Source: Aliiglaciecola sp. 3_MG-2023
Lineage (GTDB): Bacteria > Pseudomonadota > Gammaproteobacteria > Enterobacterales > Alteromonadaceae
Reading direction: 5' to 3'
Length of the DNA stretch: 64,000 nt
Assembly: GCF_030548205.1 (NCBI RefSeq)
Contig: NZ_JAUORV010000002.1
Location: forward strand, 310,001-374,000
The position numbers and the translations under genes are program-made. Below are positions 30,552-40,903 of this stretch, piece by piece (the first letter of the stretch is position 1; each line of letters starts with the position of its first letter). The notes under the pieces are model-generated. The model did not search any database, was not told where the DNA came from, and was given only the letters and a program-made list of their open reading frames with translations.

Positions 30552-30577
30552 AAGATATTGACCCTATTTGTAGATGT

Positions 30578-32632
30578 TTAAGCCGCTATGCCCGAATGGC
30601 GTAATAATGCGTCAACTTCAGGCTCTCGTCCGCGAAACGCGACAAATAACGCCATAGGCTCTTTACTTCCGCCCATTTCCAATACGTTATGTAAAAAGTC
30701 TGAGCCCACTTGGGGATTAAAAATACCTTCTTCTTCAAAGCGACTAAAAGCATCTGAACTCAATACTTCAGCCCATTTATAACTGTAATAACCGGCCGCG
30801 TAGCCACCAGCGAAAATATGCCCGAAACTATTTTGAAAACGATTAAATTCAGGCGCTTTGAGGACCGACACTTTTTCCCGTACTTTTTCAATAAAGCTTT
30901 GCACATTAACTGGGTTTTGCTGTTGGTATTGCTCATGTAAGCTGAAATCAAACAAGCTGAATTCCAACTGACGCATCATTTGCATCGCAGATTGGAAATT
31001 ACGGGCTGCTAACATTTTATCTAGCAAATCTTTTGGTAGTGCTTCACCCGTTTCGAAATGCCCTGAGATAAACGCTAGCGCCTCAGGTTGCCAGCACCAA
31101 TTTTCTAAAAATTGACTAGGTAATTCCACGGCATCCCAAGGTACTCCATTGATCCCGGAAACACCCGCCACATCAACCTTAGTTAACATGTGGTGAATAC
31201 CATGGCCAAATTCATGGAACAAGGTTATAACTTCATCATGGGTAAATAGTGCGGGTTTGTTTCCCACTGGCCCGTTAAAATTACAGGTAAGATAGGCCAC
31301 CGGATATTGTAATTGACCATCCACTCGGGTTCTACGAACCTGGCACTCATCCATCCATGCGCCGCCACGCTTGCGAGGTCTGGCATAAAGATCTAAATAA
31401 AAGCTTCCGCGCAATTCACCGTCGCTATCAACAATATCGTAGAATTTTACGTCTTTATGCCATACATCGACGTTTTCACGCTGCACAATGTCCACTTTGT
31501 ATAAACGTTTGACGACTTCAAAGAGGCCAGAAACCACTTGTTTTTCAGGAAAGTAAGGACGTAATTGTTCATCGGAAATAGAATATTGCTGCTGCTTTAG
31601 TTTTTCACTGTAATAGGCAAGATCCCATGCTTGCAGGTCTGCAACTTGGAAGTGTTTTTTTGCGAATTCAGTGACATCTTGCAAATCTTTTTGGGCTTGA
31701 GGTTTTGAGCGTTTGGCTAAATCTTCTAAAAATCCTGTTACCTGCTGGGTAGATTCCGCCATTTTCGTTGCTAATGATCGTTCTGCATAGTTCTCAAAGC
31801 CCATAAGTTGCGCCAATTCATGACGCAACGCTAAGGTTTCTTCAATTATTTTCGTATTGTCGAATTCGCCCCCATTAGGGCCTAGTTCTGAGGCTCGGGT
31901 AGTGTATGCGCGATACATTTCTTCACGCAACGCACGGCTATCGGCATAGGTCATTACAGGTAAATAGCTTGGAATATCTAGGGTAAATAACCAACCTTCT
32001 AGCTCTTTGCTTTCAGCCAATTGTTTTGCGGCTTCTAACGCTGAGTCGGGTAATCCAGCCAACTCTGCTTTATCAGTAATATGTTTTTGCCATGCCAAAG
32101 TCGCATCCATGACATTATTACTAAAGGTCGAAGATAAATCTGAAAGTCGGCTTTTAATCTCACCGTATCGTTGTTTTTTACTGTCTTCCAGGGCAACCCC
32201 TGACAGTGTGAAATCACGGATACCATTGTCGATCACTTTTTGCTGGGCAACCGTTAAGCTAGCAAATTCCGCTGAATTTTTAATCTGCATATAAGCGTCA
32301 TAAAGACCTTTATGCTGGCCAACCCAAGTTCCATAAGAAGACAATAAAGGTAAACAAGCATCATGGGCTTCACGTAATTCATCATTACTCACTACAGAGT
32401 TCATATGTGACACTGGTGACCAAAGTTTCCCTAAAAGATCATCTATTTCGTCAATTGGTTGAATAACATTTTGCCAACTCACGGTCTCTTGCTCTAATAC
32501 CCGATTAATGGTGTTTTTACAGTTGCTAATGGCCTCTTCTATTGAGTCTTTAATTTCAGCAATGTTAATTTGGCTAAATTGTGGCAAAGACTTGATATCT
32601 GATTGAGAATGTTGAGAGGCAATTTGATTCAT
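30578..32632 (-). CDS. prlC: Oligopeptidase A
   Basis: PrlC (OpdA) is a cytoplasmic M3-family zinc metallopeptidase that degrades signal-peptide fragments and other oligopeptides. The 684-residue product carries HEFGHGIHHML, the HExGH-type zinc site, and ends with LFRHSG-like sequence typical of the enzyme. The first in-frame start is a TTG at 32644, but ATG 32632 (residue 5 of the longer frame) is more plausible. Length agrees with the 680-residue E. coli protein. It is divergent from gor. Confidence 0.94.
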   Translation of the reverse strand: MNQIASQHSQSDIKSLPQFSQINIAEIKDSIEEAISNCKNTINRVLEQETVSWQNVIQPIDEIDDLLGKLWSPVSHMNSVVSNDELREAHDACLPLLSSYGTWVGQHKGLYDAYMQIKNSAEFASLTVAQQKVIDNGIRDFTLSGVALEDSKKQRYGEIKSRLSDLSSTFSNNVMDATLAWQKHITDKAELAGLPDSALEAAKQLAESKELEGWLFTLDIPSYLPVMTYADSRALREEMYRAYTTRASELGPNGGEFDNTKIIEETLALRHELAQLMGFENYAERSLATKMAESTQQVTGFLEDLAKRSKPQAQKDLQDVTEFAKKHFQVADLQAWDLAYYSEKLKQQQYSISDEQLRPYFPEKQVVSGLFEVVKRLYKVDIVQRENVDVWHKDVKFYDIVDSDGELRGSFYLDLYARPRKRGGAWMDECQVRRTRVDGQLQYPVAYLTCNFNGPVGNKPALFTHDEVITLFHEFGHGIHHMLTKVDVAGVSGINGVPWDAVELPSQFLENWCWQPEALAFISGHFETGEALPKDLLDKMLAARNFQSAMQMMRQLEFSLFDFSLHEQYQQQNPVNVQSFIEKVREKVSVLKAPEFNRFQNSFGHIFAGGYAAGYYSYKWAEVLSSDAFSRFEEEGIFNPQVGSDFLHNVLEMGGSKEPMALFVAFRGREPEVDALLRHSGIAA

Positions 32633-32819
32633 AACTGTATCCAATAATATTTTAAGGGTTGGAACTTTGTAGGTGAGGCCTCATTAAGGTAATTACAAGA
32701 GATAAACAAAGATTTTTATTCCCTTCATGAACTTTTTGTTTGAAATTTGAATCTGCAGGCTTTGTACTTTTTGTTCATCTACAATAACCTAATGAAAATA
32801 ACTAACTTCAGGATAAAAC

Positions 32820-34166
32820 ATGGCAGATTTTGATTATATATGTATCGGCGGAGGCAGTGGTGGTATTGCTTCAGCCAATCGCGCGGCTAGATATGGCAAG
32901 AAAGTAGCAATCATAGAAGCAACTGCCGTTGGTGGTACTTGTGTTAATGTGGGTTGCGTCCCTAAAAAAGTAATGTGGTTTGGTGCCCATGTCGCTGAAG
33001 CAATTAACTTATATGCGCCAGACTATGGTTTCGATGTCACCATCAATAAATTCGACTGGAAAACCTTAGTAGCAAGCAGAGAAGCCTACATTAAGCGGAT
33101 CCATGGTAGTTATAGCAGCGGCTTTGAAAAAAATGGTGTGACCTTAATCTCTGGTTTTGCCACTTTTGTTGATAAGAACACCGTTGAAGTAAATGGTAAA
33201 CACTACACCGCGGATCATATTCTAATAGCCACTGGTGGCCGTCCCACCATTCCCAATATACCGGGTGCCGAATTAGGCATTGACTCTAACGGCTTTTTTG
33301 AATTAAACGAACAACCCAAACGCGCAGTGGTAATTGGCGCAGGATATATTGCTGTTGAACTAGCTGGGGTAATGCATGCCTTAGGTACGAAAACGGATTT
33401 AGCCGTGCGTAAACATGCTCCATTACGTAACTTTGATACCATGTTATCTGAAACCTTAGTGGAATTAATGGCCCAAGATGGCCCCACTCTGCACACCCAT
33501 GCTACACCAACACAAGTGGTCAAAAATGCGGATAACTCATTAACCATTGAGTTTGAAAACGGAACAAAAATTGAGACCGATTGTGTGGTTTGGGCCATTG
33601 GACGTGAACCTGCTAATGATAAAATTGGCTTGGAAAATACCGGTGTAGAACTCACCGACCGTGGATACATCAAAGTCGACAAATTCCAAAACACCAATGT
33701 AGATGGTATTTATGCGGTAGGTGATAATATTGGCTATGTTGAACTTACTCCTGTTGCAGTGAAATCAGGACGTTTGTTGTCGGAGCGCTTATTCAATGGT
33801 CAAACAAATGCACAAATGGATTATTCTTTAATTCCAACTGTAGTATTTAGTCATCCGCCTATTGGCACTATAGGTTTGAGTGAAGACGAAGCAAAAGCAC
33901 AATACGGCGAAGACAATATCAAAGTTTATACTTCTGGATTCGCGGCAATGTACACGGCAGTGACAAAACACCGTCAAATGACGCGGATGAAATTAGTCTG
34001 TGCAGGGAAAGAAGAAAAAGTCGTTGGCCTGCATGGTATAGGGGCTGGAATGGATGAAATACTGCAAGGATTTGGTGTAGCCATGAAAATGGGAGCAACT
34101 AAAGCTGATTTTGATGCCTGCGTTGCCATTCATCCGACTTCGGGCGAAGAATACGTGACTATGTAA
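32820..34166 (+). CDS. gor: Glutathione-disulfide reductase
   Basis: Gor reduces glutathione disulfide with NADPH and FAD, maintaining the thiol pool. The 448-residue product shows the FAD site [10 protein letters not shown], the redox disulfide [13 protein letters not shown], a second nucleotide motif [11 protein letters not shown], and the catalytic His-Glu pair near the C-terminus (HPTSGEE). AGGA stands 7 bases before the ATG. It is a single gene ending at a hairpin terminator. The glutathione-dependent reductase gene yqjG about 8 kb away would use its product. Confidence 0.97.
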   Translation: MADFDYICIGGGSGGIASANRAARYGKKVAIIEATAVGGTCVNVGCVPKKVMWFGAHVAEAINLYAPDYGFDVTINKFDWKTLVASREAYIKRIHGSYSSGFEKNGVTLISGFATFVDKNTVEVNGKHYTADHILIATGGRPTIPNIPGAELGIDSNGFFELNEQPKRAVVIGAGYIAVELAGVMHALGTKTDLAVRKHAPLRNFDTMLSETLVELMAQDGPTLHTHATPTQVVKNADNSLTIEFENGTKIETDCVVWAIGREPANDKIGLENTGVELTDRGYIKVDKFQNTNVDGIYAVGDNIGYVELTPVAVKSGRLLSERLFNGQTNAQMDYSLIPTVVFSHPPIGTIGLSEDEAKAQYGEDNIKVYTSGFAAMYTAVTKHRQMTRMKLVCAGKEEKVVGLHGIGAGMDEILQGFGVAMKMGATKADFDACVAIHPTSGEEYVTM

Positions 34167-34185
34167 ACAAGCCAACTTAATTTTG

Positions 34186-34252
34186 AATGATGGCGTTTAA
34201 CTCTAACTTTGGCGTATTTTCTAGCTAAAAATTAGAGTTGCCATCATTTTTT
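34186..34252. terminator. Bipartite hairpin terminator between gor and the histidine kinase gene
   Basis: AATGATGGC (34186-34194) pairs with GCCATCATT (34240-34248), and AACTCTAA (34199-34206) with TTAGAGTT (34232-34239). A T run follows on the plus strand. It separates two convergent genes. Confidence 0.75.
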
Positions 34253-34276
34253 CGCTTTAGTTAAAAATCACTGAAA

Positions 34277-37200
34277 TTATTCACTTTCGTTTAAATGCTT
34301 ATTAATAAGACCAACGAAAATGTCATATTCCTGTTCCATTTTAACTAATAAACTATCAATCGCTGTAAAATTTGTTTTCAAGGCTTCAAGCTCTATATTG
34401 CCGAATATTCCATGCAATCTCATCCCCCCAAGATCACCGCTAACCCCTTTAAGTGAATGGCTTAATTGACTGGTTTGTTCTGCATCGCGATTAGCAACGC
34501 TTTCTCTAAGTGTTTGTATCTTTCCAGCCGAACTTTCTAAAAATATTCTGCAAATTTTGTTTAACAGAGTTTGATTATTCATCAATCGGGTAAGCGCCCC
34601 ATCTTTATCCCACACTTCGCAAGTTGAGGCAGGGTGCTCTGTAGATAATCGATTCTCTTCACCTTCATCTATGACTTTAACGTCTGGTGTAAACACCGAC
34701 AATACCCAACTAGTGAGTTTACTTATCAACTTTTCAGCAGAAATAGGTTTAGTCACATAGTCATTCATTCCTGCATCCAGACACTTCTGCCTTTCCCCTA
34801 GCATGGCATTTGCAGTCATAGCGATAATCGGAATATGACGATATTCTTCACCGGCTTCACCGTTTCGAATTTGTGTTGTTGCTTCATATCCATTCAACAC
34901 TGGCATTTGACAATCCATTAGTACACAGTGAATAGCTTTCCCGTTAATCACCGATGCCTGAAGTTTTTGTATCGCCTCTTGGCCATTGGCGGCTCGCACA
35001 GTTTCGACTGTTGTCGGTTTTAAAATGCCAACGGCTACTTCTACATTTATTTCATTATCGTCAACGACCAACACACGAGCGCCAGTCAATTTACTACCAG
35101 AATAGACGTCAAGGTTTAACATCTTATTTCTTTGTTGTTCAGTAACATCGCCTGATGTTTGGTGTTTTTTATCTACGTACTTTAATAAAAACTCGGAAAC
35201 TGAAACGGGTTTGGAAAGGTAAATAGGCTTCAAACGTTTAAACATTGTTTTCGCGTCAACAGCATTGAAAAGCATGACGACCTTTTCAGTATTCTTCGTT
35301 CCCTCATTAAGTTCTTCCCAGCGATGTTCTAGCAATTGTGCACGCGGATCAACTTGGTCAACGATGACGATATCCGGCAACTGTTTGGGTATCTCAGCTT
35401 TTGATTCTAAATATTCACTAAGATCAGAATCAGGTAGCACAGTCGCCCCTAATTTATTGACTAAATTACTAAGGCTTTGATGGAGTTTCGAATTTTCTAC
35501 TAAAATTGAAACAAATTGACCATTAAGGTATTTCTCGGCATTTTTAAAGGTCACATTGGCGTTTGGAATCTTTACTTCAAAACAAAAGGTACTGCCTTTA
35601 CCCTTTTCAGATTCGAAGGTCACTTGGCCATTAAGCAAGTGACTTAACTGTTTACATATGGACAGACCAAGACCTGTCCCACCGTATTTCGAAGCCGTGC
35701 CACTATCTTCTTGAGAAAATGCATTGAATAAGCGTTGCTGATTTTCTTTAGCAATGCCAATTCCGGTATCAGATACTGAACATTCAAGAAGACAAAAACG
35801 ACCATTCACTTGTTTTGATTTAGCTGTAACTAGGATATGCCCTTGTTCAGTAAACTTAATGGCATTGTTTAAAATATTAGTGACTATTTGTGCATAGCGA
35901 TGGGGGTCACTTACAATGGATTCACACTCAATATCAATACTATCCAGTATAAATTCAAGCCCTTTTTCCTGGGCTTTGACCGCCATACTTCCACATAAAC
36001 TTTCAATTAACTTACTCGGATTAAACGCTTTATGTTCAAGATCTAATTTCCCTGCTTCGATTTTCGACAGATCTAAAATATCGTTGATCAGCACCGCAAG
36101 AGAATTCACACTGACTTCCGTCATTTCCAGATACTGCATCTGCTGCTCACTAAGTGGCTCTTTTTTGATCAGATTTAATGTACCGATAATACCGTTGAGG
36201 GGCGTTCGCATTTCATGGCTAATATTGGAAATAAATGCGCTTTTAACGTTGCTGGCTTTTTCCAATTGTTCAGTCCGCTGCGCCACTTTAATTTCTAACT
36301 CGGCATTGGCTTTACGGATTTTTTCATCGGCTTTTCGCAAGCTAGTAATATCGCGAATAATGACGGCCACACCACTATACTCAACGCCGTCTTTTAGAAT
36401 TTCAGACAATGATACTAGCAATTTAATATTTTCATTTTGTCGTAAGCTAGTTTCAAAAGGTTGCTGAACCTTACCTGCAGTTAATTTATTTAAGAGTTCA
36501 ACAAAATTAAAATCTGGAAATAAAGATAGCTGATCAACAGGTCTACCTTTAACTCTGGCGAAATCTAATCCAAACAAACTTTTAGCTGCACGATTCCAAC
36601 TCGATATACGACCATCCTTCGTTAGGCCAAAAATAGCATCTTGGGAGCCGTTAACAATTGCATCCGATTCAGCCCTAGCTTCGGCAAGCTCTTGACTCTT
36701 CCGTAAGCCTCGCTGAAAAGCAGCTAAAACAACGGCTAAAACTGCGAGTATAATAAATAGGACAGTGTAAACATAAGTCCGTCTTTCCATTGCTAAAGCT
36801 TTGATAACCGACTCAGGGGTCATAATATGGGACACCAGAAAGCCGTCTTCAAAGTCCCCGCTGACAATTAACTTTTTAGCAGAAGAATAAAAATTTCCAT
36901 TTGAGAAGTATTGCAAAGAGGAAAAGTCACTTTCACTGTCTAGCTCTAACTTTGCATTATGGTAATTATCCCAATTTGCGTCGGAGTTTAAATCTTTGCT
37001 AAACATTAATTCTGGTTTCGGATGAACTAAAAAAAAGCCATTACTGTCGGTCAATGCAAGCTGATTGGGTTTGTCGACAAGGGCTTGAATGGAGTTGAGA
37101 AACTCACTTGCATTGATATTAAGAATTAAAAAACCCAAACGTTCCATTTGATGATTAAAAAGTGGTATCGACAATCGGAGCATTGGGCGATAGGGAAATT

Positions 37201-37774
37201 CGATTCTGCCGAACTCGCGATTCAGTGAAATTCCGGACAAATAAATTTGTCCTGCCGATAATTGTGTACTTTGTGCGTAATAGTCTCGGTCACCTTTTTT
37301 CTGTAAATAGGCACTATTTACAACCTTTATCCCCCCGCCAGTGCGCTCAACTCGTACCAATTCTTTACCATCGTTTTCGGTGCCGATAAAACGCATTTGT
37401 TCATACTCTGAATTATTTTCGACAAAGGCCACAAAAATTGTTTCCAACCTTTTTTTCCACTGCTCATAGGTTGAACCATCGAATTGATTATTCTGTCCAA
37501 TAGTATTTGCCACCCCTTCAATGGGTGGTGTACCAAATAAAAAACGTAAGTCGTTTCGATACTTAGACAAAGATTGCTGTATTTGTGTGTCTATTCGGTT
37601 GTTTGTTAGACGCTGAGTTTCTTCCACCGAAAGAAGAATATTGTTTTTGAGCTGAGTTTCAAAAATAACAACAGCGATCGCCATTATTGCTACAAACAGA
37701 AAAAAAGTAGGTACGAATAAGTTTTTTCTGTTGTACCAAGACTTTAATTTGGAGGTCCGAGGTTCAACTGACAT
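34277..37774 (-). CDS. Large hybrid sensor histidine kinase (BarA-like layout)
   Basis: This 1165-residue membrane sensor contains, in order: an N-terminal helix (~20-40), a large periplasmic Cache-like sensor domain (~45-335), a second membrane helix (~335-355), a PAS domain (~370-490) and a HisKA domain with SHEMRTPLNG (His520). A HATPase domain follows (NNAIKFTEQGH, TGLGLSICKQL), then a degenerate receiver-like segment (~745-870), a true receiver (VLVVDDNEINV, Asp954 in MDCQMP) and a C-terminal Hpt domain (His1106 in LSHSLKG). A His-Asp-His phosphorelay is therefore possible. The ligand and output partner are unknown; the neighbouring response regulator/diguanylate cyclase is a candidate. 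GGAG precedes the ATG. Confidence 0.92.
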   Translation of the reverse strand: MSVEPRTSKLKSWYNRKNLFVPTFFLFVAIMAIAVVIFETQLKNNILLSVEETQRLTNNRIDTQIQQSLSKYRNDLRFLFGTPPIEGVANTIGQNNQFDGSTYEQWKKRLETIFVAFVENNSEYEQMRFIGTENDGKELVRVERTGGGIKVVNSAYLQKKGDRDYYAQSTQLSAGQIYLSGISLNREFGRIEFPYRPMLRLSIPLFNHQMERLGFLILNINASEFLNSIQALVDKPNQLALTDSNGFFLVHPKPELMFSKDLNSDANWDNYHNAKLELDSESDFSSLQYFSNGNFYSSAKKLIVSGDFEDGFLVSHIMTPESVIKALAMERRTYVYTVLFIILAVLAVVLAAFQRGLRKSQELAEARAESDAIVNGSQDAIFGLTKDGRISSWNRAAKSLFGLDFARVKGRPVDQLSLFPDFNFVELLNKLTAGKVQQPFETSLRQNENIKLLVSLSEILKDGVEYSGVAVIIRDITSLRKADEKIRKANAELEIKVAQRTEQLEKASNVKSAFISNISHEMRTPLNGIIGTLNLIKKEPLSEQQMQYLEMTEVSVNSLAVLINDILDLSKIEAGKLDLEHKAFNPSKLIESLCGSMAVKAQEKGLEFILDSIDIECESIVSDPHRYAQIVTNILNNAIKFTEQGHILVTAKSKQVNGRFCLLECSVSDTGIGIAKENQQRLFNAFSQEDSGTASKYGGTGLGLSICKQLSHLLNGQVTFESEKGKGSTFCFEVKIPNANVTFKNAEKYLNGQFVSILVENSKLHQSLSNLVNKLGATVLPDSDLSEYLESKAEIPKQLPDIVIVDQVDPRAQLLEHRWEELNEGTKNTEKVVMLFNAVDAKTMFKRLKPIYLSKPVSVSEFLLKYVDKKHQTSGDVTEQQRNKMLNLDVYSGSKLTGARVLVVDDNEINVEVAVGILKPTTVETVRAANGQEAIQKLQASVINGKAIHCVLMDCQMPVLNGYEATTQIRNGEAGEEYRHIPIIAMTANAMLGERQKCLDAGMNDYVTKPISAEKLISKLTSWVLSVFTPDVKVIDEGEENRLSTEHPASTCEVWDKDGALTRLMNNQTLLNKICRIFLESSAGKIQTLRESVANRDAEQTSQLSHSLKGVSGDLGGMRLHGIFGNIELEALKTNFTAIDSLLVKMEQEYDIFVGLINKHLNESE

Positions 37775-37903
37775 TAATCACTCCAATGAAAAGCTACTGT
37801 TCAACATATAAAACTGTTGGAAAATTAAAAGAAGACGAAATTAAAATCGTAGGATTTCAATTCGCCTCTGCAAACTTTAGTTGCTCAGTAAAAACTAAGC
37901 AAA

Positions 37904-38830
37904 TCAACAAACGAATTGATTACGTCCTTTTTGCTTTGCTAAATAAAGTGCTTTGTCAGCGCTACGAATAACTTCATTGGCCTTAAAACATTCATTGTGG
38001 ACAGTAGAGCTATATATACCAATGCTTAAACTAACAATTCCATAAGGAGAAGATTCATGGGGAATGTTTAAATCTGCTACTTTTTGTAAGATTGTTTTAG
38101 CGATATGTTGGGCTCCAAGGCTGTCTGTATCAGGCAATAGACACAGAAACTCCTCACCACCATAACGAAATGACATGTCGACGGGTCGATGTAACACCTC
38201 TTTCAGTACTTTGCTGACCGCGATTAAGCACTGATCGCCACTTAGGTGCCCATAACTATCATTAAATAATTTGAACCAGTCAATATCGAGCATAAACAAT
38301 GACAAAGGCGATTGAGTCCGTTTTGACTGCAGAATAGACTTAGTCAACACTTCTTCAAGCAAATGCCGGTTATAAAGCCCGGTTAAACCATCAGTGAATG
38401 ACATTCTCCTTAGAAAATCAGACTGCATTTTTAAGGTAAGATGGGCTTTAACACGGTTTAATAGGGTAATCCCATTAACCGGTTTATTTACAAAATCCAC
38501 TCCACCAGCTTCCCAGCATTTATTTTCATCGTTTTGACTTTTTACAGAAGTAATAAAAATAACCGGTATATGTTGCAGACTTTGGTTATTTTTAATGGCG
38601 CGACATGTCTCTAAACCTGAAATCCCTGGCATCATTACATCCAACAAAATCAAATCTGGCGTCTGCTGCCGACAAAATGCTAAGGCTTCTTCCCCAGAAT
38701 GAACCACTTTGGTTTGATACAAATTCGATAGCAAATCAGCGACCACCATCGCATTGATGGGTTCATCATCGACAATTAAAACCAGTGCCTCTTGCAAGGT
38801 ACCTTGTTGAATATAGTGTTTCCCAATCAA
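37904..38830 (-). CDS. Response regulator with GGDEF diguanylate cyclase output
   Basis: This 308-residue cytoplasmic protein has a receiver domain (residues ~15-130: LIVDDEP, phospho-acceptor Asp in LLDVMMPG, Lys in VNKPV) and a GGDEF domain (~140-305: LDIDWFKLFND, RYGGEEF). Phosphorylation would stimulate c-di-GMP synthesis, as in WspR-like proteins. The start is most likely TTG 38830, preceded by AAAAGG at 8 bases; no ATG is suitably placed. It lies upstream of the hybrid kinase on the same strand, so the two may form a sensor-response pair, although the 130-base gap between them leaves cotranscription uncertain. Confidence 0.88.
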   Translation of the reverse strand: MIGKHYIQQGTLQEALVLIVDDEPINAMVVADLLSNLYQTKVVHSGEEALAFCRQQTPDLILLDVMMPGISGLETCRAIKNNQSLQHIPVIFITSVKSQNDENKCWEAGGVDFVNKPVNGITLLNRVKAHLTLKMQSDFLRRMSFTDGLTGLYNRHLLEEVLTKSILQSKRTQSPLSLFMLDIDWFKLFNDSYGHLSGDQCLIAVSKVLKEVLHRPVDMSFRYGGEEFLCLLPDTDSLGAQHIAKTILQKVADLNIPHESSPYGIVSLSIGIYSSTVHNECFKANEVIRSADKALYLAKQKGRNQFVC

Positions 38831-39431
38831 CTACTTGACCTTTTAAAAATAGATTACGACGGTTTCTCTGCTTCTTATTGTAGTTCAGACAGATGAATTG
38901 TATGCCCCACGCACATTCAAAAATAAACTTCTTGGAATCTTCCATTACCATTAGACTGAGCTAAGAATTTAGCAACTCAATGTAATGATTTTATTTTGAA
39001 ATTTCGAACCTCAACATAATATCAAAAAACACACTAAATTCCTGTGATATTGATCATATTATTACAAAGCTTCAAATAGAAACTTTCCCCCAAAAGTTTG
39101 CATGAAAGCTGGGGGGGGGTTATCGATTTTTCAGATGCACAGAACCCGGGGGAAATGACGTTTTATCCTGTTTGAGTTGAAGAGCTGAAATGATGAAATA
39201 TTAACCCAAGGTCAGCGGGAAATTGAATTACCCAAAATATGAAGGCTATTAATTAAGCTATCTTGGTAAAACACAATGAAATCAATGAAAAAACTTTGAA
39301 TTACACTCGTGAAGCGGTTGCAACATGTTCAAAATTCCACTAAGTTTTAAAACTCTGGTCTGCTCTTTCAATCAATCGATATGTAGATCAATAATTTGAT
39401 TGTTCTGTCAGCAGTAGGAGACACGGTTGGG
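38831..39431. other. 601-base divergent intergenic region before the sigma-factor gene
   Basis: This is the longest AT-rich gap in the window. It must carry the promoters of the divergent response-regulator and sigma-factor genes. It contains a run of nine G (39111-39119) that could pair with a C run about 25 bases upstream (near 39087-39091). No reading frame with a ribosome binding site is convincing. Auto-regulation by the ECF sigma factor would place its promoter here, but no clear motif was identified. Confidence 0.55.
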
Positions 39432-40193
39432 ATGATTACGTCTGAGTATCTGGTAGACAGAATTGCCTCTGGCGAAACTCGAGCTGAACAACAATTAGTT
39501 AATAAATATTGGAAGAGCCTTTTTTTCATTTTAAAAAAGCAGTCTGATGATGACGAATTGGCCAATGATATTGCTCAAGATACATTCCTCATCGTCATCG
39601 ATAGTATCCGTAATGGTAAGATAGAAAATTCCTCGGCTTTGGGCGCATATATTCGTCAAACTGGCATTAATTTGCTGATTGCTCACTTTCGCAAAGAATC
39701 TCGCCGTAAAACCGAGTTTTCCGATTCCATCGACTTAGAATACCCGGATCCATCACAATCTCTAATCAACTCCCTTCATTCCGAAAAACTACTGGAAATA
39801 GTACAACAAATAATTAATGAGTTACCCGCTCAACGAGATCGCGATATGTTGTATCGCTATTTTGTATATGGCCAAACTAAAAAAGTCATTTGCAACGAAT
39901 TTGATTTGAGTCCTGAACATTTTGACAGAGTTTTGTATAGAGCACGCAATAGATTAAAACAACTAGTTCAACATAAGCTAGATATTGATTTCGATAAAAC
40001 CAATTTAACCTCAATTTTTGCGTTTGCCTTGGCACTACAATTCTCAGCGTCTGAGCAAAATCTTGCACTAGATATACCTGTAGATGATCCTTTATCTGCT
40101 CCCCCCCCTTCAATTAAAAAATTATTTCTCACTAAGGTGAGAGAAATTCAAGGCCCACAGCACTTAGTCATTAAGACCAACAAGGAAGATTAG
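39432..40193 (+). CDS. ECF-type sigma-70 family factor
   Basis: This 253-residue sigma factor has region 2 (about residues 15-85: AQDTFLIVIDSIRNGK, YIRQTGINLLIAHFRKESRR) and region 4 (~125-185: LPAQRDRDMLYRYF, DLSPEHFDRVLYRARNRL). It would direct RNA polymerase to a few promoters, probably including its own operon. A C-terminal extension of about 65 residues, with a short hydrophobic stretch (IFAFALALQF), goes beyond the usual ECF length. ATG 39432 has GGAG 12 bases upstream; the longest frame begins at TTG 39396 without a site. The next gene, 60 bases on, encodes a membrane protein likely to be its anti-sigma partner. Confidence 0.85.
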   Translation: MITSEYLVDRIASGETRAEQQLVNKYWKSLFFILKKQSDDDELANDIAQDTFLIVIDSIRNGKIENSSALGAYIRQTGINLLIAHFRKESRRKTEFSDSIDLEYPDPSQSLINSLHSEKLLEIVQQIINELPAQRDRDMLYRYFVYGQTKKVICNEFDLSPEHFDRVLYRARNRLKQLVQHKLDIDFDKTNLTSIFAFALALQFSASEQNLALDIPVDDPLSAPPPSIKKLFLTKVREIQGPQHLVIKTNKED

Positions 40194-40253
40194 TTCAGCC
40201 AGTTAATAACTATGTATATGTAGTTTATTGACCAGAGAAAATGAGAGGTGCTC

Positions 40254-40901
40254 ATGAGACCAATGGATCAGGAATATATTCAAAATAACGATATTGCCAA
40301 TCGATATATGCAAGGCAAACTTTGTGCAGAAGAAAGTGAAGAATTTGAAGTCTATTTAATGGAGAACTCTGAAATTGTTGATCAATTGGAGTTGGACTCA
40401 ATGTTGATTAATACATTGCCATTAATTAATACAACTTCGAAACCTAAAAACAGTTTTTGGCAATCCTTATTTAAAACGCCAACTCGAGCAAGTTTAACGA
40501 CCTTGGGCAGTTGTATTTTAGTGTTCACTTTAATGCTTAACTATAACCATTTTAGCTTTTTCGAGAAGACGCTAAGTTCGCCTTCAATGGTTTACGTTTC
40601 TTCGGTTAGAGGGAATACCACAAGTGTTGATGCAAGCTTCTCTCTTAATGAAATATCCTCATCAGTTTCTTTAGTCCTTCAAGACGAATTCAATGCCAAC
40701 GATAAATATCAAGTTGATATTTACGCTAATACCGAAAAAAAGCCTTCGTACACAGGAACATACATACCCAATACCGATAGAGAAGTAATTATTTCTCTGT
40801 ATAAAGAAATGTTGCAGCCTGGTTTGATGAAGATTGAATACTCTCTTGATGAGTCAAACACTAAAAAGAAAAAAGTACTGGTAGTAGTAGTAAGAGATTA
40901 G
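40254..40901 (+). CDS. Single-pass membrane anti-sigma-like protein
   Basis: This 215-residue protein is predicted to have a cytoplasmic N-terminal helical part (residues ~1-75), one membrane helix (~78-97: LTTLGSCILVFTLMLNY) and a periplasmic beta-rich C-terminal domain (~100-215). The N-terminal stretch IANRYMQGKLCAEESEEFE resembles the sigma-binding helices of anti-sigma factors, although the zinc-binding HxxxCxxC motif is absent. Position directly after the sigma gene and the topology support an anti-sigma role; this is inference. ATG 40254 has AGAGG 6 bases upstream. The gene ends two bases before the peroxidase gene. Confidence 0.7.
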   Translation: MRPMDQEYIQNNDIANRYMQGKLCAEESEEFEVYLMENSEIVDQLELDSMLINTLPLINTTSKPKNSFWQSLFKTPTRASLTTLGSCILVFTLMLNYNHFSFFEKTLSSPSMVYVSSVRGNTTSVDASFSLNEISSSVSLVLQDEFNANDKYQVDIYANTEKKPSYTGTYIPNTDREVIISLYKEMLQPGLMKIEYSLDESNTKKKKVLVVVVRD

Positions 40902-40903
40902 TT

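Noticed and set aside
38766-38951. Small minus-strand frame before the response-regulator gene
   Set aside because: It overlaps the start region of the receiver in another frame and lacks protein-like features or a ribosome binding site.
39111-39119. Run of nine G as a phase-variation tract
   Set aside because: It is not inside a gene or at a clear promoter element; no contingency role can be supported.
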